Source: Camarhynchus parvulus (Eukaryota > Chordata > Aves > Passeriformes > Thraupidae). From it: a DNA stretch of 64,000 nt. The position numbers and the translations under genes were made by a program. Positions 36,226-49,440 of this stretch are shown one piece after another; position 1 is the first letter of the stretch, and every line of letters begins with the position of its first letter. The stretch lies in contig NC_044572.1 of the NCBI RefSeq assembly GCF_901933205.1, positions 73,777,465-73,841,464 on the forward strand, given 5' to 3'. The notes under the pieces are model-generated. The model did not search any database. It worked only from the letters and a program-made list of their open reading frames with translations, and was not told the origin of the DNA.

Positions 36226-38195
36226 CAAGCTAATTTACTAAATTGAGATTATACCTTATGGTCACTGTTTGGATGTACTATTTACCAAAAACTCATCAGA
36301 ATAATTTAATAGCAACTGTTTCTGGGAATCAAATCTCTGTTCTGTATCGTCAAAACCAGTGAAATCTTGCAATATGTTACTCTTCTGTCTGTATTGTGTT
36401 GTAGCAGTAATACTGTAGTAGCTTAAACTCCCTGCTCCACTCTGTTGTGATTTCAGGGCACCTTGGAAATCAGTGGCAATACATGAAAGGCACAGCAGAT
36501 TTTCATAAGCATGCAAGGAGGAATTTGCATTAGCTAGCACAAACACCATTACACATTGCTTTTGGGCATACATACCTGTCTTTTCAACGAGCACCATGCC
36601 CAGCCTGACTTGTCACATGCAGAGTTCTGCAAAGATTCTGCATAAGCTAAGCATAAAGTTTTGTTTTCGCTGGGAAGAGACATTTACCAGAGACAGAGAC
36701 GTCCCCTGTAGCAGGGGAGACAGTACTATATTACGTCTCAGCAAAAATAAAAGCTTAATTAAAAATAGGTATGGTGGCCCCTCAAAGAGACATGTTACGA
36801 GATGGCAAAGACAGAAATGGTAGCAACAAGAAAATAATTTACTCATCCTTGGCTGCTGCTAGAATGATAAATACTGTCTTGGTCAGTGCAAGTCCAGGGA
36901 CTGTTTAGTTATAGCTCACTGCACCAACTCCTGTGGATGTGGTTACTGGTTAGTGATGGCTCAAGCTGATCATCCTAGCAGCATTTCCCTGCTCTAGAGC
37001 TCAGCTGCCCTAACCACAGACAGTACCTGAATTTTAGGAGATCTCTATCTTTGCCATATCATGTCACTTTTTTCTCACCTTCTTTGGTACAAGATACCAA
37101 TCTTCAGCGCCAGTTAGAACACAAAGCCTCTGAGTTTGGAGCTAATACATGCCCAGTGCTATCTGATGGCTGTTGAAATTTCCCTGTAGAACACTGTATG
37201 AATGTTTTCCCTGTTTCTGTTTTCTCTGTGTTTTTCTTGCCCATCGGCCACTGTGCTGGATGTCAAAATGTTATGTACTACATATCAGAAGAATAAGTCT
37301 AACCTTACCATGAAATGACTTTTGCATAAATAGTCTTCTAGGACAATTCTGTCAGCAACAATATTTGTATGCTTAGCAGATAGCATGAAACCCAACATTG
37401 GGACTGACAATTAAATACTTTTAATTTTGAAATCTGCAACAAATTAATGCTATTTGCAAGTGAACTAAAACAAGAGCTTGCCTAAAGGAATACCCAAAAA
37501 CTGTATCACTCTGCTTTGAACTGTGGGAGAACTAGATTTATTATTGCATGGGAACTTTTCAACCTTAGATTAAAACCTTTTTTTTTCCTCTTCTAATACT
37601 TACATGAACTGCAAAGGAAGATTCCTAAGATTTTGAGCTTAGCCTTCTTATAGGGCATAAAATACTTTATTCCAATTCTTCTTCCTGCATAAAATTAGAA
37701 CACTAACAAACATACTTCCAGTTAGAGCAAAGGCTTTGATAGTCATAGTGCTAAACTGATTCACCTTGAACCTACCTAACAGAACTACCCTTGGCTCATC
37801 TTTGCTTCTTTTCTCTATTTCATTGCCATTATTTCTTTTTACTCCATGTTTGTATTCCTCTAAACTGTGTTTCTATTACCCACTCATCTTCTGTCAGTTT
37901 TATCTATCATTGATGACTCCAGTGCTTTGTTTTGCTCTCTTGTAACGTCTGTTCATGTTAGACCTACCACTCTCTATTTTATAGTCCTTCTTTAGCCCAT
38001 TTGCTTTTTTTCATTTTAGAATATTATAATACTGTACTGACCCCCTATATCTACTACAACTCACTAATGAAAAATCTTGTTTCTTCATTTTCAATACCTA
38101 GCCCTTCTGCTTTATAATACAGAAAATAATAGTGATAACATTTTGTTTTCTTAGTCCAGGACAGAAACAAGATCTGAAGAGGGGAACAGAGGGAC

Positions 38196-38241
38196 AAAGA
38201 GAGGGAGGGAGGGAGGGAGGGAGGGAGAAGGGGAAGGAGGG
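38196..38241 (+). repeat. (GGGA)n microsatellite and uninterrupted 46-bp purine tract
   Basis: All bases from 38196 to 38241 are purines. Within it, 38203-38225 holds six GGG runs separated by single A bases, a textbook G-quadruplex motif with one-base loops on the plus strand. The tract could also form intramolecular triplex DNA. It lies inside a wider purine-rich segment (about 38160-38241). Confidence 0.93.
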
Positions 38242-39008
38242 TGTTACTTGTTAGTTCTTCCAATATCTCATGGGTGTCCGGTGAAGAAAAAAATAGAAAA
38301 CAGGTTGTACAAGTAAAAAAAAAAGAAAAAAAAATAATTAATAAGTCAGAAGCAGTTCCTGGGGAGCTGACAAGCAACCTTTCTGTACATGTCGGCTAGA
38401 AGTGATTGCAAGTAGTTTGGGCCATAAATTGCTCTTTGACTTTCTTTTGAAGCTTCTTTCAGTGACTGTTGACATTCATCTTGCCATTACAAACCTGAAG
38501 TTCTTCTCTGAGGTTAGTAGAAGCAATTCTGAAAACTGATGCTTTTTTCACATAGCTATTGCTCTACTTTTTGCTGCAGCTCTGGCAACTAAATGTTCAC
38601 AGTGGGAAACAGTAGAAGCTATTTATTTTTTTTCTAAACTTTTCAGGTATTAGAAATAAACCTGAAGGTGAATCTTCCCACTGGATTAATTTTATTTAAA
38701 ACTTACTTTATATAGGAAAAATATAGCATTTACTATACTTTGATCATATAAACCATTTAACTAAATGTTCTTTAGGAAGGAAAAAGTAGAAGCTTTTCAT
38801 GATGTGAAAATTTACAATAGCTTTGAATTAAAGGACAGGTGGTTTGGTTTATAGGCATTTTGGAACAAAAAAAAACAAATAATTTTGTCAAATTGCCTGA
38901 AATAGGTAATGATTTGTGTATGTTGACTGATTTTTTCCAAAACATTAAGGTATTTGGCAGTATGTAAAAACAATTCTATATGTGCCTGACCTCTCTGAAT
39001 AGTTAAAT

Positions 39009-39036
39009 GATTGATTGATCGATTGATTGATTGATT
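39009..39036. repeat. (GATT)7 microsatellite
   Basis: Seven GATT units, the third altered to GATC. Confidence 0.9.
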
Positions 39037-40976
39037 ATTGCCCAGTCATTGGGACTTTATAGGTTCTGATATTTTCCCTTGAATTTTTGCTGACATGTAG
39101 CATATATTAAAGTCTATTAAAAGCAAGATTACTTATGTACTTGGACTGATTATTTTTTTCTATGTTTTTTTTCAACATTTTGTGCTTTGAAATCCCCGTT
39201 GAGGCTCTTAGTTTTTTTTAGATCATATACTGTATATGACTTCCTTTATTTATTTGTCATCTTCTATATTATGCTGTGCATAAAAAGATTTTGTGTGTGT
39301 GCACTGCATTTCCAAAGTCTGTCAATGCACTTAAGAATAGTTGTTATCTATGTAGCTCTAAAAATGTACTGTAGGGATGATTCTAATCTTTTTTCTTGTA
39401 TGTCAGGGTACTTCAAAATGGAATCTGAAAAAATTTGTGAATAAATTTTCTTCACACCTGTAAAATCTTTGCTGTGCCTGAATGTGTAGAGTCTTATCAC
39501 TTTCATGAACATATATAAAAAATAGACAAGAAGCATACACTCATCCAACAGTCACAGAAGTTGTGATACAATTGTTGTATTGGTTTAATCTTCCATATTG
39601 ACCATAATTTTGATGATTTTCACTTGAAAAATATCAGGTTAAATTTTGGCAAAAATGTCATATTCAGATGAAAACTTGCTTTGTTATTTTTTTAAAAAAG
39701 GTATCAGTCAGCTATTACACTGATTTATTTTTGAGTGCTGACATACTTTAGACATAATCAATCTTCAATCATTCAGATGCTGATTTACTAAATGCAAGGT
39801 TTTCTGCTACAATTACCTTAGGAGCGTGTAGTTTAACTAATCATTTTATAGAACTAAACAGAATTGTTGATATCACAGTTCTTTCACTGAAATACTGAAT
39901 TTGTAAGTAAAAACAATGGACTATTTGTATATTCCATTGGAAGCAAGATGGTATATAAGCAAACAATTAAGTACTTGCATTATAAATAAAAGAATAAATT
40001 ATGCTTCAATGAGTTCATCTCACTTAGCATGTGGTTTCAAACTTTGATCAGCTAGTTTAGCTAAAACAAATTCTTGAACACTGTCAGTTATTTACATGTA
40101 ATGGCTAAAATTAGTGGTTTTTTAAATTCTCCATAATACTACCAGATATTGTTGATAATTTGCCTCTTACATTGAAATGAACAGTATGTGACATATTTGA
40201 TCTGCTCTTTCTGATATGTGTTAAACAACTGTTTAAAAATCTGGTTGTAACTGAAGTGTTAATTCCAAACAGTAACCAACAGAAGTAATTTCCAGAGAAA
40301 GCATAGGGAGAAATTCAGATTACTGTGGTGAAATAATTATTTTTCTGTGTTGAAGAGACTGACTGTTTAAATTTATTGAGCCTTAACAATTCTTGCAGGG
40401 TATGAAGGATCATGTGATTGTGGAAATGCTACAATGCTGCTATACGGGGGTTTAAAAATCTTGATTTACCAAATTGGGGAATTTAAGAACGTGATATAAT
40501 TTGAAGGCTGATTTTCATTAGCTTAAAACCAAAATGACTCCTAACTAACAATGCCCTTGCCCAAGTTAAAAAGAAAATAAAAATAATAAACCAGCTTTAT
40601 GATCACTGAGCTGTTAACTCACATGTTTTTTTAATGACCAGAGTAAGGATAAGATTTTAGATTTTTTGAGTATTACCAAAAGCATGAAATCCATAAGTCA
40701 AATTGCTCTAAAAATAAAACCTGAGTTGAAAAGCAATTTTTCAAATTAAAATTATTGAGGCTGGTTTTTTTATTGGATGGAATAATGTATTTTCAATTTT
40801 TTTCCTCTGCTGTCTACCTTGTACTGCAGTATTATTTGAGATGTAGTAATTTAGAACTGAACATGCTATGTTTATTTTCCTGACAAAAATATATCAGTTT
40901 CTGTACCTTGTAAGATTCTTTTTAAACCCTTATACATACTTATATATACCAGTAGGTATAAATATGTATGTGTATT

Positions 40977-40978
<2 letters not shown>

Positions 40979-41012
<34 letters not shown>
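40979..41012. repeat. (TA)n dinucleotide repeat
   Basis: About 16 uninterrupted TA units (40981-41012), able to extrude as a cruciform. Length is probably variable. Confidence 0.95.
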
Positions 41013-41014
<2 letters not shown>

Positions 41015-44000
41015 TACTTTGTTTCATGTACTGAAAAGAAAAAAAATTAAGTCTTTGTATAAATATTGCCTAATTTGTGTTCTCTCCATCATAAGTAGTT
41101 CTATATTATAAACTACATTCAATGTCATATAGTGCTTCTTACATCACAGCATGGTAAAGATTGTCTTTAGCCCTCACTTTTGAAAACAAGCAATGATTGT
41201 GAAACTTGAGAAATAATGAAAAGTTGATTACAGCTATTGCAAAAATCTGGAGTATTTTCAAAAAAAATGCAGTTAAAAATGTGTCAATTAAGGTCGGAGG
41301 TGTTTTCCTAAATGTACATATTCACCTTTGACTTTGGAAAATGTACTAGCAAATACCAAAAGAAATTGTTTCACTTGTAAGCAGTATTTTAATATTGCTG
41401 TATGAATTAGAGAGTAGGTCTACAGTTTCAGAATGGGGAATCTCAAGATAGGTAAAACAGGGAAAATAGCATAAGGAGAAAGAGAGTGGACTGCTAGCTT
41501 AGCCACACTCTGAGAAAAAGGGATAAAAAGGCTGGGGTTACCTTAGTACTCTGGAAATGTAACATTTAATTAAGACACAGGTCTATTTTCAGTTCAGGTA
41601 CTTTCTGTCATTTATATCTTTCTCCACTATAAGCCTAAAGACGCCAGAGCTGACTTGGGTGTAGGAAGTGAAAACTATCTTAAGGTTAACTTCCTTTAAA
41701 AGGCATTCTACCTAGGATTGGAGGGTTATAGCAGCTATGAAGTTATTGTTTTATAAACAGTTCATCACCTTTTCCAAGCTGGCAGATGTGTCCACAATAG
41801 CATCTTTTTGGAACCCAAAACTGTGATTTCTTAATTCTGGTAAAGAGGAGGAAATGCTATATTGTCTAAGTGAGAGGTTAATATTTCATTCGCTACCTAT
41901 CAAATTGCTGAATTTATTCCAGTTTACTGCTGTTTCAGTCACAAGGCTCTAGCCTTTTTGTTCATTGTGCAATAAACAGCAGAACACAATTTTCATACTA
42001 AATATCTTCATTTCAAATCACTTGAAACAGCAAAATACTATGTAAGACCCTTGGGTCTCCTGTGCCTTTCCTTTAGCATGAGGCTGGATATTCTCTTTTT
42101 AAAGATGTGATTCAGAACACATCTTAAATCTTTGTGTATTACATTCAACCTGCAAGTCCTGTTTTATGAGTTTAGACAGTGTGATGTGCTTTTCGCTACA
42201 GGGCTCTTAGGCACAGTTTACTGCTGTTCTGTGCACAATAAATATATAAATAATTTACTTGCTCTAGTCTGTATAAATGATTTGTTTGCTTAATGTGTTG
42301 GAAATAATTTGACATATTATAGTTGCTGTTGTTGTTGCCACAACATTACTACAAATAAGCAAGATCTATATCTTGTTCAGTCTTCTGGAAACAATTTTTG
42401 AGCTCTTTATTTTAATGTTATTTTTACAAGTTTTCTGCTAATAAATACACAGTGGTGTTATGCCTTGAGAAACAAAGACTTCACAAAGTATTTTTTGAAT
42501 AAACAGTCTCATTCTCATTTAAACAAGTATTTTTATTCAATCTCTTGGTAACACAAAGCACATAGAAATTAATCCATGCAAAATGTGTAAAAAGTTATTG
42601 CAACCCCCCCATATGACCTCAGAACTGTATAACACAATTTTTACACAATCTCTCCCTTGTCATCTTCCTGCATTCCAGTCAGAAAATCTAAAATAAAACA
42701 GGAAACTTTGCCAGTCTTGCTTCCTATGAGAAATGTGACAGAATTTTTTTTCTTGCCAGAAGCCCAAGTCTCATTTTTACATTAAACATATGGAGACATG
42801 GAGATTTCTCTCATGATTATGAACACTGTATTAACCTCAGGAAGACCACAGAACAACTTTAGTGCGTACAACAGTTATTTCAGATTAAAATACCTTTCAA
42901 GTCTACTAGCAACTGGCCTATATATAGTCTATAATTCACTTATAATTCATTTTCTTTACTCCATTGCAAGATGGCTTTTACCTGTTTGCTTTCTCCCTTT
43001 CACTGTGTGCCTCCTGGCCTTACTATGCACTATTTCAACTCTGCTCCAAGTTAGAATTATTCAGTTCCGCATGGATTTTCTGTGTAAACATAAACAGAAC
43101 AAGGGAAAAAGAAATATTTTCGTGTCTTCATATCCAATGTCACTGTGGTGTTTCTTTTCTTTTCTGTGGGAATCTTGAAATGAGAGAGGCATACGTCTTT
43201 CACAATGAGTGTGAAGAGATCTTCTCTCACCAATAAGAAAGATGGCTTTGGAGGGTTGTGTTTAAACTTTCTGTCGCTTTACCATTTGTCAAAAAGTGGC
43301 TTCTCAGTTGACAATCAATCAAACGTTGGTTTTACCCATATATTTTTTTTCAAGGTGACTGTAAGTGACATTCTGGATTGTTTTTGGATTTTATTTTGGT
43401 CTTGTAGTCAGGATCCCCTCTTTTACTGTAAAATCTCTGGCACATTTTTTTTTCCTATTTTTAAAATCACAAGTGTACCAAATAAACACTTTGTCCAAAC
43501 TTCTTATTTTCCATGGAAACAAGCAGATTTTTTTTAAAGTTACTGCATTTCTTAAAGGATCAGAAAGTAATTTGTTAATCTCTGATATGACTGCTCTTTA
43601 TTTTTAAAGATGTCAAAAAGAAGCTCTTATTCTGAGGCTATTGCTGAAGTATAATTTTTTGAATTTATTTTATTACTTTGTTTGCATATCTTTTCCTATG
43701 AAGATAAGAAATATTTAAAATATTTAAGCTCATCAGCTGTTTACTTGGTGGAAAAACTTAGCTTATGTCTCATTACACTACACAGATTTGCTCAACTTAC
43801 CAGATGAATGCAATTCATATATTTGAAGGGAGCCCAGAAGTCTGTAGAACTGTACAGCCATTCAGTTTTAAGTTCACACACAGCAAGTACCACAATGAGC
43901 TACTACTGTTTCTAGCCTAGCTAAAGTATTAATGACAGACATGCAAATGCTTGTCTGTGGATGTGTGTGTGAATTATTCTGTCAGGAAGAAGAAAAGTAA

Positions 44001-44712
44001 GAAAGGGACCATTGAAGCTCTGGAATTTTGAAACCTTTTTTCGCCAATAATAAAACCTATTTTTATAAGGCATGCTATAAATGCTTTGCATTGGGAAAAA
44101 AATACAAAGTCGATTGAGCACCCAGACAAAAAAGTTAATTCATGGATACTCTACTCCCTAATTAAAATTTATTATCAAAATCAAAGAGGGGTACCGTGTT
44201 GCAAGTCCATTTGTTATTTCTTACAGACTCTATTACATAAAATTTTTCATCAGAATTTCTTTTATGGTTCCTGATTCACAAAGTTCAACATTGCTGAAAT
44301 ATGAAAGGCCACATACACATTATTTCCAGGTATAACCAGGGTTTTTTTCAAAGATGCTTTTTTATTTTTTTCTTTCCTAACAGGAGCTTAAGCTCAGACA
44401 TAATTCCTTACTACCTGTTCTAGAAGAATATGTTTAACACTTTTCTGTAATAAATAATAACCAAACCTGTGGCCTTACTATTTCATTGCCATATTGTATG
44501 GGCCTTAGAAGATCAGTTTATCTTCTGCTATATACTCTTTCAGTTTTTCTGGAGTTTTTGACAGTAAATAGGTTGGATTTGCGATATGATGCCTGCTTGT
44601 TACCTGTATTTTAGAAAGCTTTTCTCTAATCTTCAAACATCAATAAACACTAAGAACAAACCATATGAGTAGAGAGACAGGAAGCCTGAGTAAATTTTCT
44701 TCCTCTCCACAG

Positions 44713-44749
44713 CAGTGGACAGCTCTCTGTCTCAGTGAGTTAAGCGCAG
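44713..44749 (+). other. Speculative 37-nt mini-exon bounded by strong splice-site matches
   Basis: A pyrimidine-rich tract ending in CAG (TTTTCTTCCTCTCCACAG, ending at 44712) precedes 37 bases that end in CAG directly before GTAAGAG (44750-44756). Both sides match vertebrate acceptor and donor consensus well. One of three frames is free of stops through the 37 bases (QWTALCLSELSA). A second donor-like GTGAGT lies inside, near 44735. There is no adjoining exon to pair it with. Matches of this quality also arise by chance in tens of kilobases, so it is a prompt for RNA data rather than an exon call. Confidence 0.15.
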
Positions 44750-46220
44750 GTAAGAGCACCAGAGGAATAAATGCTAGATGGGTTTAAAACAAGGGCAAAA
44801 AGAGCTGGGAGGCAGTATGGCCAGTGGAATGTATCACCCCAAAAGGGACATAATCTGTCTTGGGCTGCTGAATATGGTGAGCAACCCTACTTTTTCACTC
44901 TACCCAACCTCCTTCTCTCACGATAATATGTGCTTTAATTTTTCTTTTTTTCCTCATGAAGAGCCCCATGATCAGCAGCAGAAAGCGGGGGAGACAGAAG
45001 AGAAACATAAGGAGTGACAGCCAAGTACAATAAGCAGAAGAGGGCACTGGTTACTGCTATCTCAGGGATGAGCTACCACTCTAAGCACTCATCCTCCTGA
45101 ATGATTCTGAGCTGCCCTCTGCCTTGCCAACCACCCTTCTCAAACTACCTCAAGACAGACTGGATTTCATGAAAAACTTTTTGTGTGGATTTTTAAGCGT
45201 TTGGAACATTTCACATCTTTAAACAAAATTACCTCAATCATAAAGTAACTAGTGTTCTACTATGATAAACTAAACTAGCCATGACTAATTCACCTAATTT
45301 TCACATAATATCATCCTACTTTGTATTATAACATAAGAACAGTCACACAGGGATAGAATGGAGATATGGAGATAAAAAAGTGCCTGAGAAGGTAAAAAAA
45401 AGAGTAATGATAAAAGGATAGTGTCCATCCCTCCTCTCTTTAGTACTCCAAACTCTAGCTATTTTCAGGCCATGGAACTTTCCAAGCAGAACATGGTTCT
45501 GTATATGTCACCACTTCTAGAGAATTCTCTTCCATTTGCTTGACCTGTCTCTGCTTGAATTCTAATGGGTCATGAACTGGTGTCAGCTTGTGTATTAAAA
45601 ATAGAATTTGGCCTATTATTTTCTTCTGGGTGCACACACACTTCAGCAGCATTACACATGCATTTTTCTTCCCAGCAGAACTCAAAGTGAAAAGGCTCTT
45701 CCTTTCAAGTATGTTGTACTGGGCGTTTGAAATTCATAAAATGATAAAATTTAAGACCATGGCTTCTTGAAATGCTGATAAACCTGCACCCACTTTGTAG
45801 ACTTAGGTTAATATCTGTGAGGAACTCTTTCTGTGGACTTTCAAACAGAAGCATGAGCAGTACAGACAGTTGCAAAGGTATGCCCTGATTGGCTATGGTT
45901 AGAAAATATCTACTGCTTCTTTTTTATTCAGCCAAAAATTCCAAAGTATGAATCTATGTATTAAGATTCATTCTAAAAAAAGCAATCTTCATTAAAACCA
46001 AATATAAAAATATTGTCTTATTTCTTGTGACCCCTACTTAAATATTCACTATGGGACAGAATATTGAAGCAAATGTACCTGAATATATTATCATTGCTGA
46101 TATTGTTTCAATTATATTAATTACTCAGAGAGGCTGTTAGAGATAAGCAAGTTCAGATGACCTCCAGATATCTCTTTAAATTTTCTATAATTTTTCTATA
46201 ATTCTGTATGTCTAAGTAGA

Positions 46221-46312
46221 AAAATACCCCAGCCAAAAAAGAAACAACAAAAAACAGACAGAAAAACCCCACAACCCACTGACTAACCCCTAACTAAAAC
46301 CAAAATCAAATC
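46221..46312. repeat. A/C-rich, G-poor low-complexity stretch
   Basis: Strongly strand-asymmetric sequence: almost only A and C, with few G or T. It includes a single telomere-like word (AACCCCTAACTAA), not a telomeric array. Confidence 0.7.
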
Positions 46313-48764
46313 AATTTATAAAGGGGTCTAAAATTGCTGATAACTGCTAAGACACTATCTTATATTCTAAATTATCAGATTTCACTCAGGCAAGCTTGTT
46401 TTGATATTAAGCTGTGAAATTGAATATGAAGATATTCTAGAGGAAAAGGTTTATTTTGTAGCCCTTATTACTCTGCTCAAAAAAACCCTAAATAATTGTA
46501 GTTTAAGCAAGACACAAAGTGATGAACTGAATTAATCAAGCATTCAAAAGTAGAATGAGTAAACAGAAAGACACTGTTTTAAACAATATTTCATGTTGAA
46601 TTTTTCAGAAGACAAGTGTGTGCAGATGTCAATGGAACTTCTAATATACAATGTAGGTTTCCAGTTTAGGGACTACTGATTTTTAGATTACAGAGTTATT
46701 CAGTTTCTTGTCCAGAGAAGATAAATTATTTGAAATTTTGAATTATTTGTTTCACAGAAGAGTCAAAATAAAAAAGGACAGAATAGTGAAAGGATGTACA
46801 ATGCAGAACACTGATATATAGGATTATCAACCATATTTAGAGATTTATTTGCAAATTTCTCCTGGTTTGTGGAAACGAACTCAGTGCAACATTCAATAAC
46901 TAGCTGTGATGAATACTGCAGTTATTCAGCATCACCTTTAATTATAATGTCTGATTTGTTAGAAGACTTTCTGTTGGTCCTTCAGAATGGCTGAGCACTT
47001 TGTAAAGAATACTGTAAGAATAATCAATGGAAGTGCATGCTGACAGGTAGAAAAGTACCTGCCATATACATTTTTAGTACTACAAACTTGTAAGTATTTT
47101 GTGAAAACTATTAGTTATCCAAATAGTATTTGTTGGAATGAAACTGACCCAGATTTGTTATGTGCCCCTGCTCTCCAAGTTAAACCCTTTCTTTGAAGGA
47201 TTGTATGCAATTTAACTGGTGCATAAACTTCATATTTACTGTTAATAAAGGTGTAAATTGCATGTGGAGCAAATACTGTTCTTAACACTGTTACCTCATT
47301 TAATTACCAGCTGAATGAATTATCTTCTTCTTCCTTTTCAGTTATTAACTTACTATTTGTCTACCACTGCTTCTGATAAAATGTTTTCCTATCTAATAGC
47401 CACAAATTTCATGTCCTTGATGGAAAACTGCTTGTTTAAAAGCCCTTCTTTGACACAAAAAATTTTATCAGCTTTAGTTCACCTCAAAAGCTCAACTTCT
47501 TTTTGTGGGGTTAATTCTTTTCAATTGACCAGGTTACTACTCTATAACTCTAGAGTCCTTTGACAGTTTTGCTCCTTTCTTCAGGTATTTGCCTCAGGAA
47601 CAATAGGATTTTTGTTGTTACTTTCTAAATAGAGGGGGAAAGAGCTATTTATGGAACGGTTCAAAAAGAATTTGTTGATATTACTTGTTTGTAATGAATT
47701 GATATGTTTTCAGAGCTCTCTTCACTTAGACCACTTTTCTGTATATGTGTAAGTTAAAAAAAATAATTCAAGGTATTTTACATGATGTTTACTTATGTTA
47801 AAATGTGTGCAATAAATAAACTATATGTATTTTTATAATGTTAATCATAAAAAATATATTTCAAAAACACTGGATGAAATTTCATACCTAATAATAGTAT
47901 GTAAGTTTATTCTCTCCTTCATATTTTTTTCCATAATATTTGCAAAGAAAGATGTGCTGAATACTGTGAGATATTGTCAAAGGGAAGAATTACCAACCAA
48001 ATTAAAAACAATAAAAAGAGAAAAGAACATTTCTGAATGTTTTTTAAAACATATTTTAAAATGTGAAAAACTTTAACAGTAATGAATCATTCTGAAACCA
48101 GGAGTTCTGAAAATAAAGCTAGTATTTTCCTTTCTTTTTCTATTTAAGTGTCATAAGTAAATAACCTCTGCTTGTTCTATTTACCTGGTCTGTCATTATG
48201 ATCCCAGTTCGCAATTCTCTTTTTTAATTTATACTATACACATTTCAAGCAATGTTTTTTTTTTTTTGCAATTACATTTGTTGAATTTTTGTAAGGAGAT
48301 TTTACATTACTTAGCTATTAGAATCCACAAAACAGTTTCTCCTACAGAAGCCAATCTTTAGCTTAGAGCAGCCAAATTCTTGCAACTTATTATGTAACGT
48401 TTTTATGAAAGTGAGTCAGCTATAGCTATCAGAGATATCACCTACTGTCATACTTCCCTTTACAGATATCCTAGCACAAAAAAAATACATACAAGTTATG
48501 AAAAACTTAGTCAAAGCTACTACTGAATAAAGCTTAAAACAGATTCTTTTTATATAAAACTAAATGAAACAACTAAAAATTTCATGAAAGAACTAAAGGA
48601 AGTTGTACTATTGCTTCCTCAATATGTGATTTTAAGAGAATACTCACTGCAAAATTCAGTCATAAAAGCTCATTATCTCTTACACACACTTTGAATGGTA
48701 AAGCAGCATGATGCAAACTTGCAGCTTATTAAATGCAGAAAGTCATGGTGCTGAGTGCACTGTT

Positions 48765-49440
48765 AGCCTTCACTCCTCCTGTCCATGTCTCTATGGCTCC
48801 CCCCATCTCTGCCCACAGCCCAGTTTGGGATCATCAGCAAACTCATTAATGTTGCACTCAATTCCTTCATCTGGATCATTGATAAACAGATTGAACAGGA
48901 GTGGCCCTGGAAGTGCACTCTGAGAAACATTGCTGGTGACCGGCCACCAGCCAGAAGTAACTTCATTCACCACAACCCTCTGAGCTCTGCCCTTCAACCC
49001 CTTCTTCACCCAGTGCACCATGAAGCCTCACACACATCCATTAGCTCCTTCAGAAAGCTGGGATGAATCCCATCAGTCCACATGGACTTGTGAACTTTCA
49101 GTTGATACAGACAGTCCCTTCCAATTTCAATGTTCACAAATGGAGATTCACTGTTCCCACAAATCATTGTCCTCCATCTCAGGACTGGACAGCCCAACCT
49201 CTGCTACCATTGCTAAAGACTGCAACAGAAAAAGCATTGAATGCCTCTATTTTTTCGTCATCCGTATTAGTCAATTGGTCATCCCCCAAAAAAATTTGTG
49301 AAATGTTTATATTACAGCTTCTCTTAGTATTAACATACTTTAAAACATCTGCTGCTGAATCAGCAGCCATGCTGAAATCACTCTTCATGGACAGATGCAC
49401 TCCTCTTCCCAAGGTTATCTCAGACACTACAGGGAGATAC
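48765..49440 (-). mobile_element. CR1 LINE ORF2 fragment, reverse transcriptase with internal deletion
   Basis: Three minus-strand frames carry CR1 ORF2 blocks in order. First is DDEKIEAFNAFSVAVF (about 49270-49220). Then LKVHKSMWTDGIHPSFLKEL (within 49006-49197). Then WVKKGLKGRAQRVVVNEV through LLFNLFINDPDEGIECNI to FADDPKLG (within 48791-49021). The catalytic FADD box is intact at 48830-48841. Between the DGIHP block and the WVKKGLKGRAQ block, near 49020, the sequence jumps: the segment that normally holds the first catalytic aspartate and the rest of the palm is missing. Frameshifts confirm decay. The element has lost both its endonuclease part and its 3' end. Confidence 0.9.

Larger units (their letters stand above)
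31223..48764. other. Long repeat-poor unassigned stretch, no gene seen
   Basis: About 17.5 kb in which I recognise no mobile element and no gene, only the simple repeats listed separately. Slightly GC-richer patches near 36850-37030 and 44690-45130 are unassigned. Open frames peak at 126 codons (42798-43178, a T-rich hydrophobic translation) and 111 codons (36262-36597 minus); neither resembles a known family. A stretch this free of recent insertions could hold conserved non-coding elements, but that cannot be judged from one sequence. Confidence 0.55.

Noticed and set aside
36262..36597. 111-codon minus-strand frame as a coding exon
   Set aside because: The translation resembles no family I know, and I see no convincing acceptor and donor pair bounding it.
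36712..36728. Hairpin TCCCCTG/CAGGGGA with 3-base loop as a regulatory RNA
   Set aside because: Only 7 bp of stem; this size is common by chance and nothing around it supports a function.
42798..43537. Two neighbouring plus-strand frames (126 and 110 codons) with hydrophobic translations, as a membrane protein
   Set aside because: Hydrophobicity comes from T-rich sequence (Phe, Leu, Ser codons). The frames differ and are separated by stops, with no family match.
44778..45017. 79-codon frame downstream of the mini-exon signal as a real exon
   Set aside because: No family likeness and no clear acceptor before it; the GC-richer patch alone is not evidence of coding.
46260..46305. Interstitial telomere repeat
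   Set aside because: Only one imperfect CCCTAA-like word occurs; there is no tandem array.
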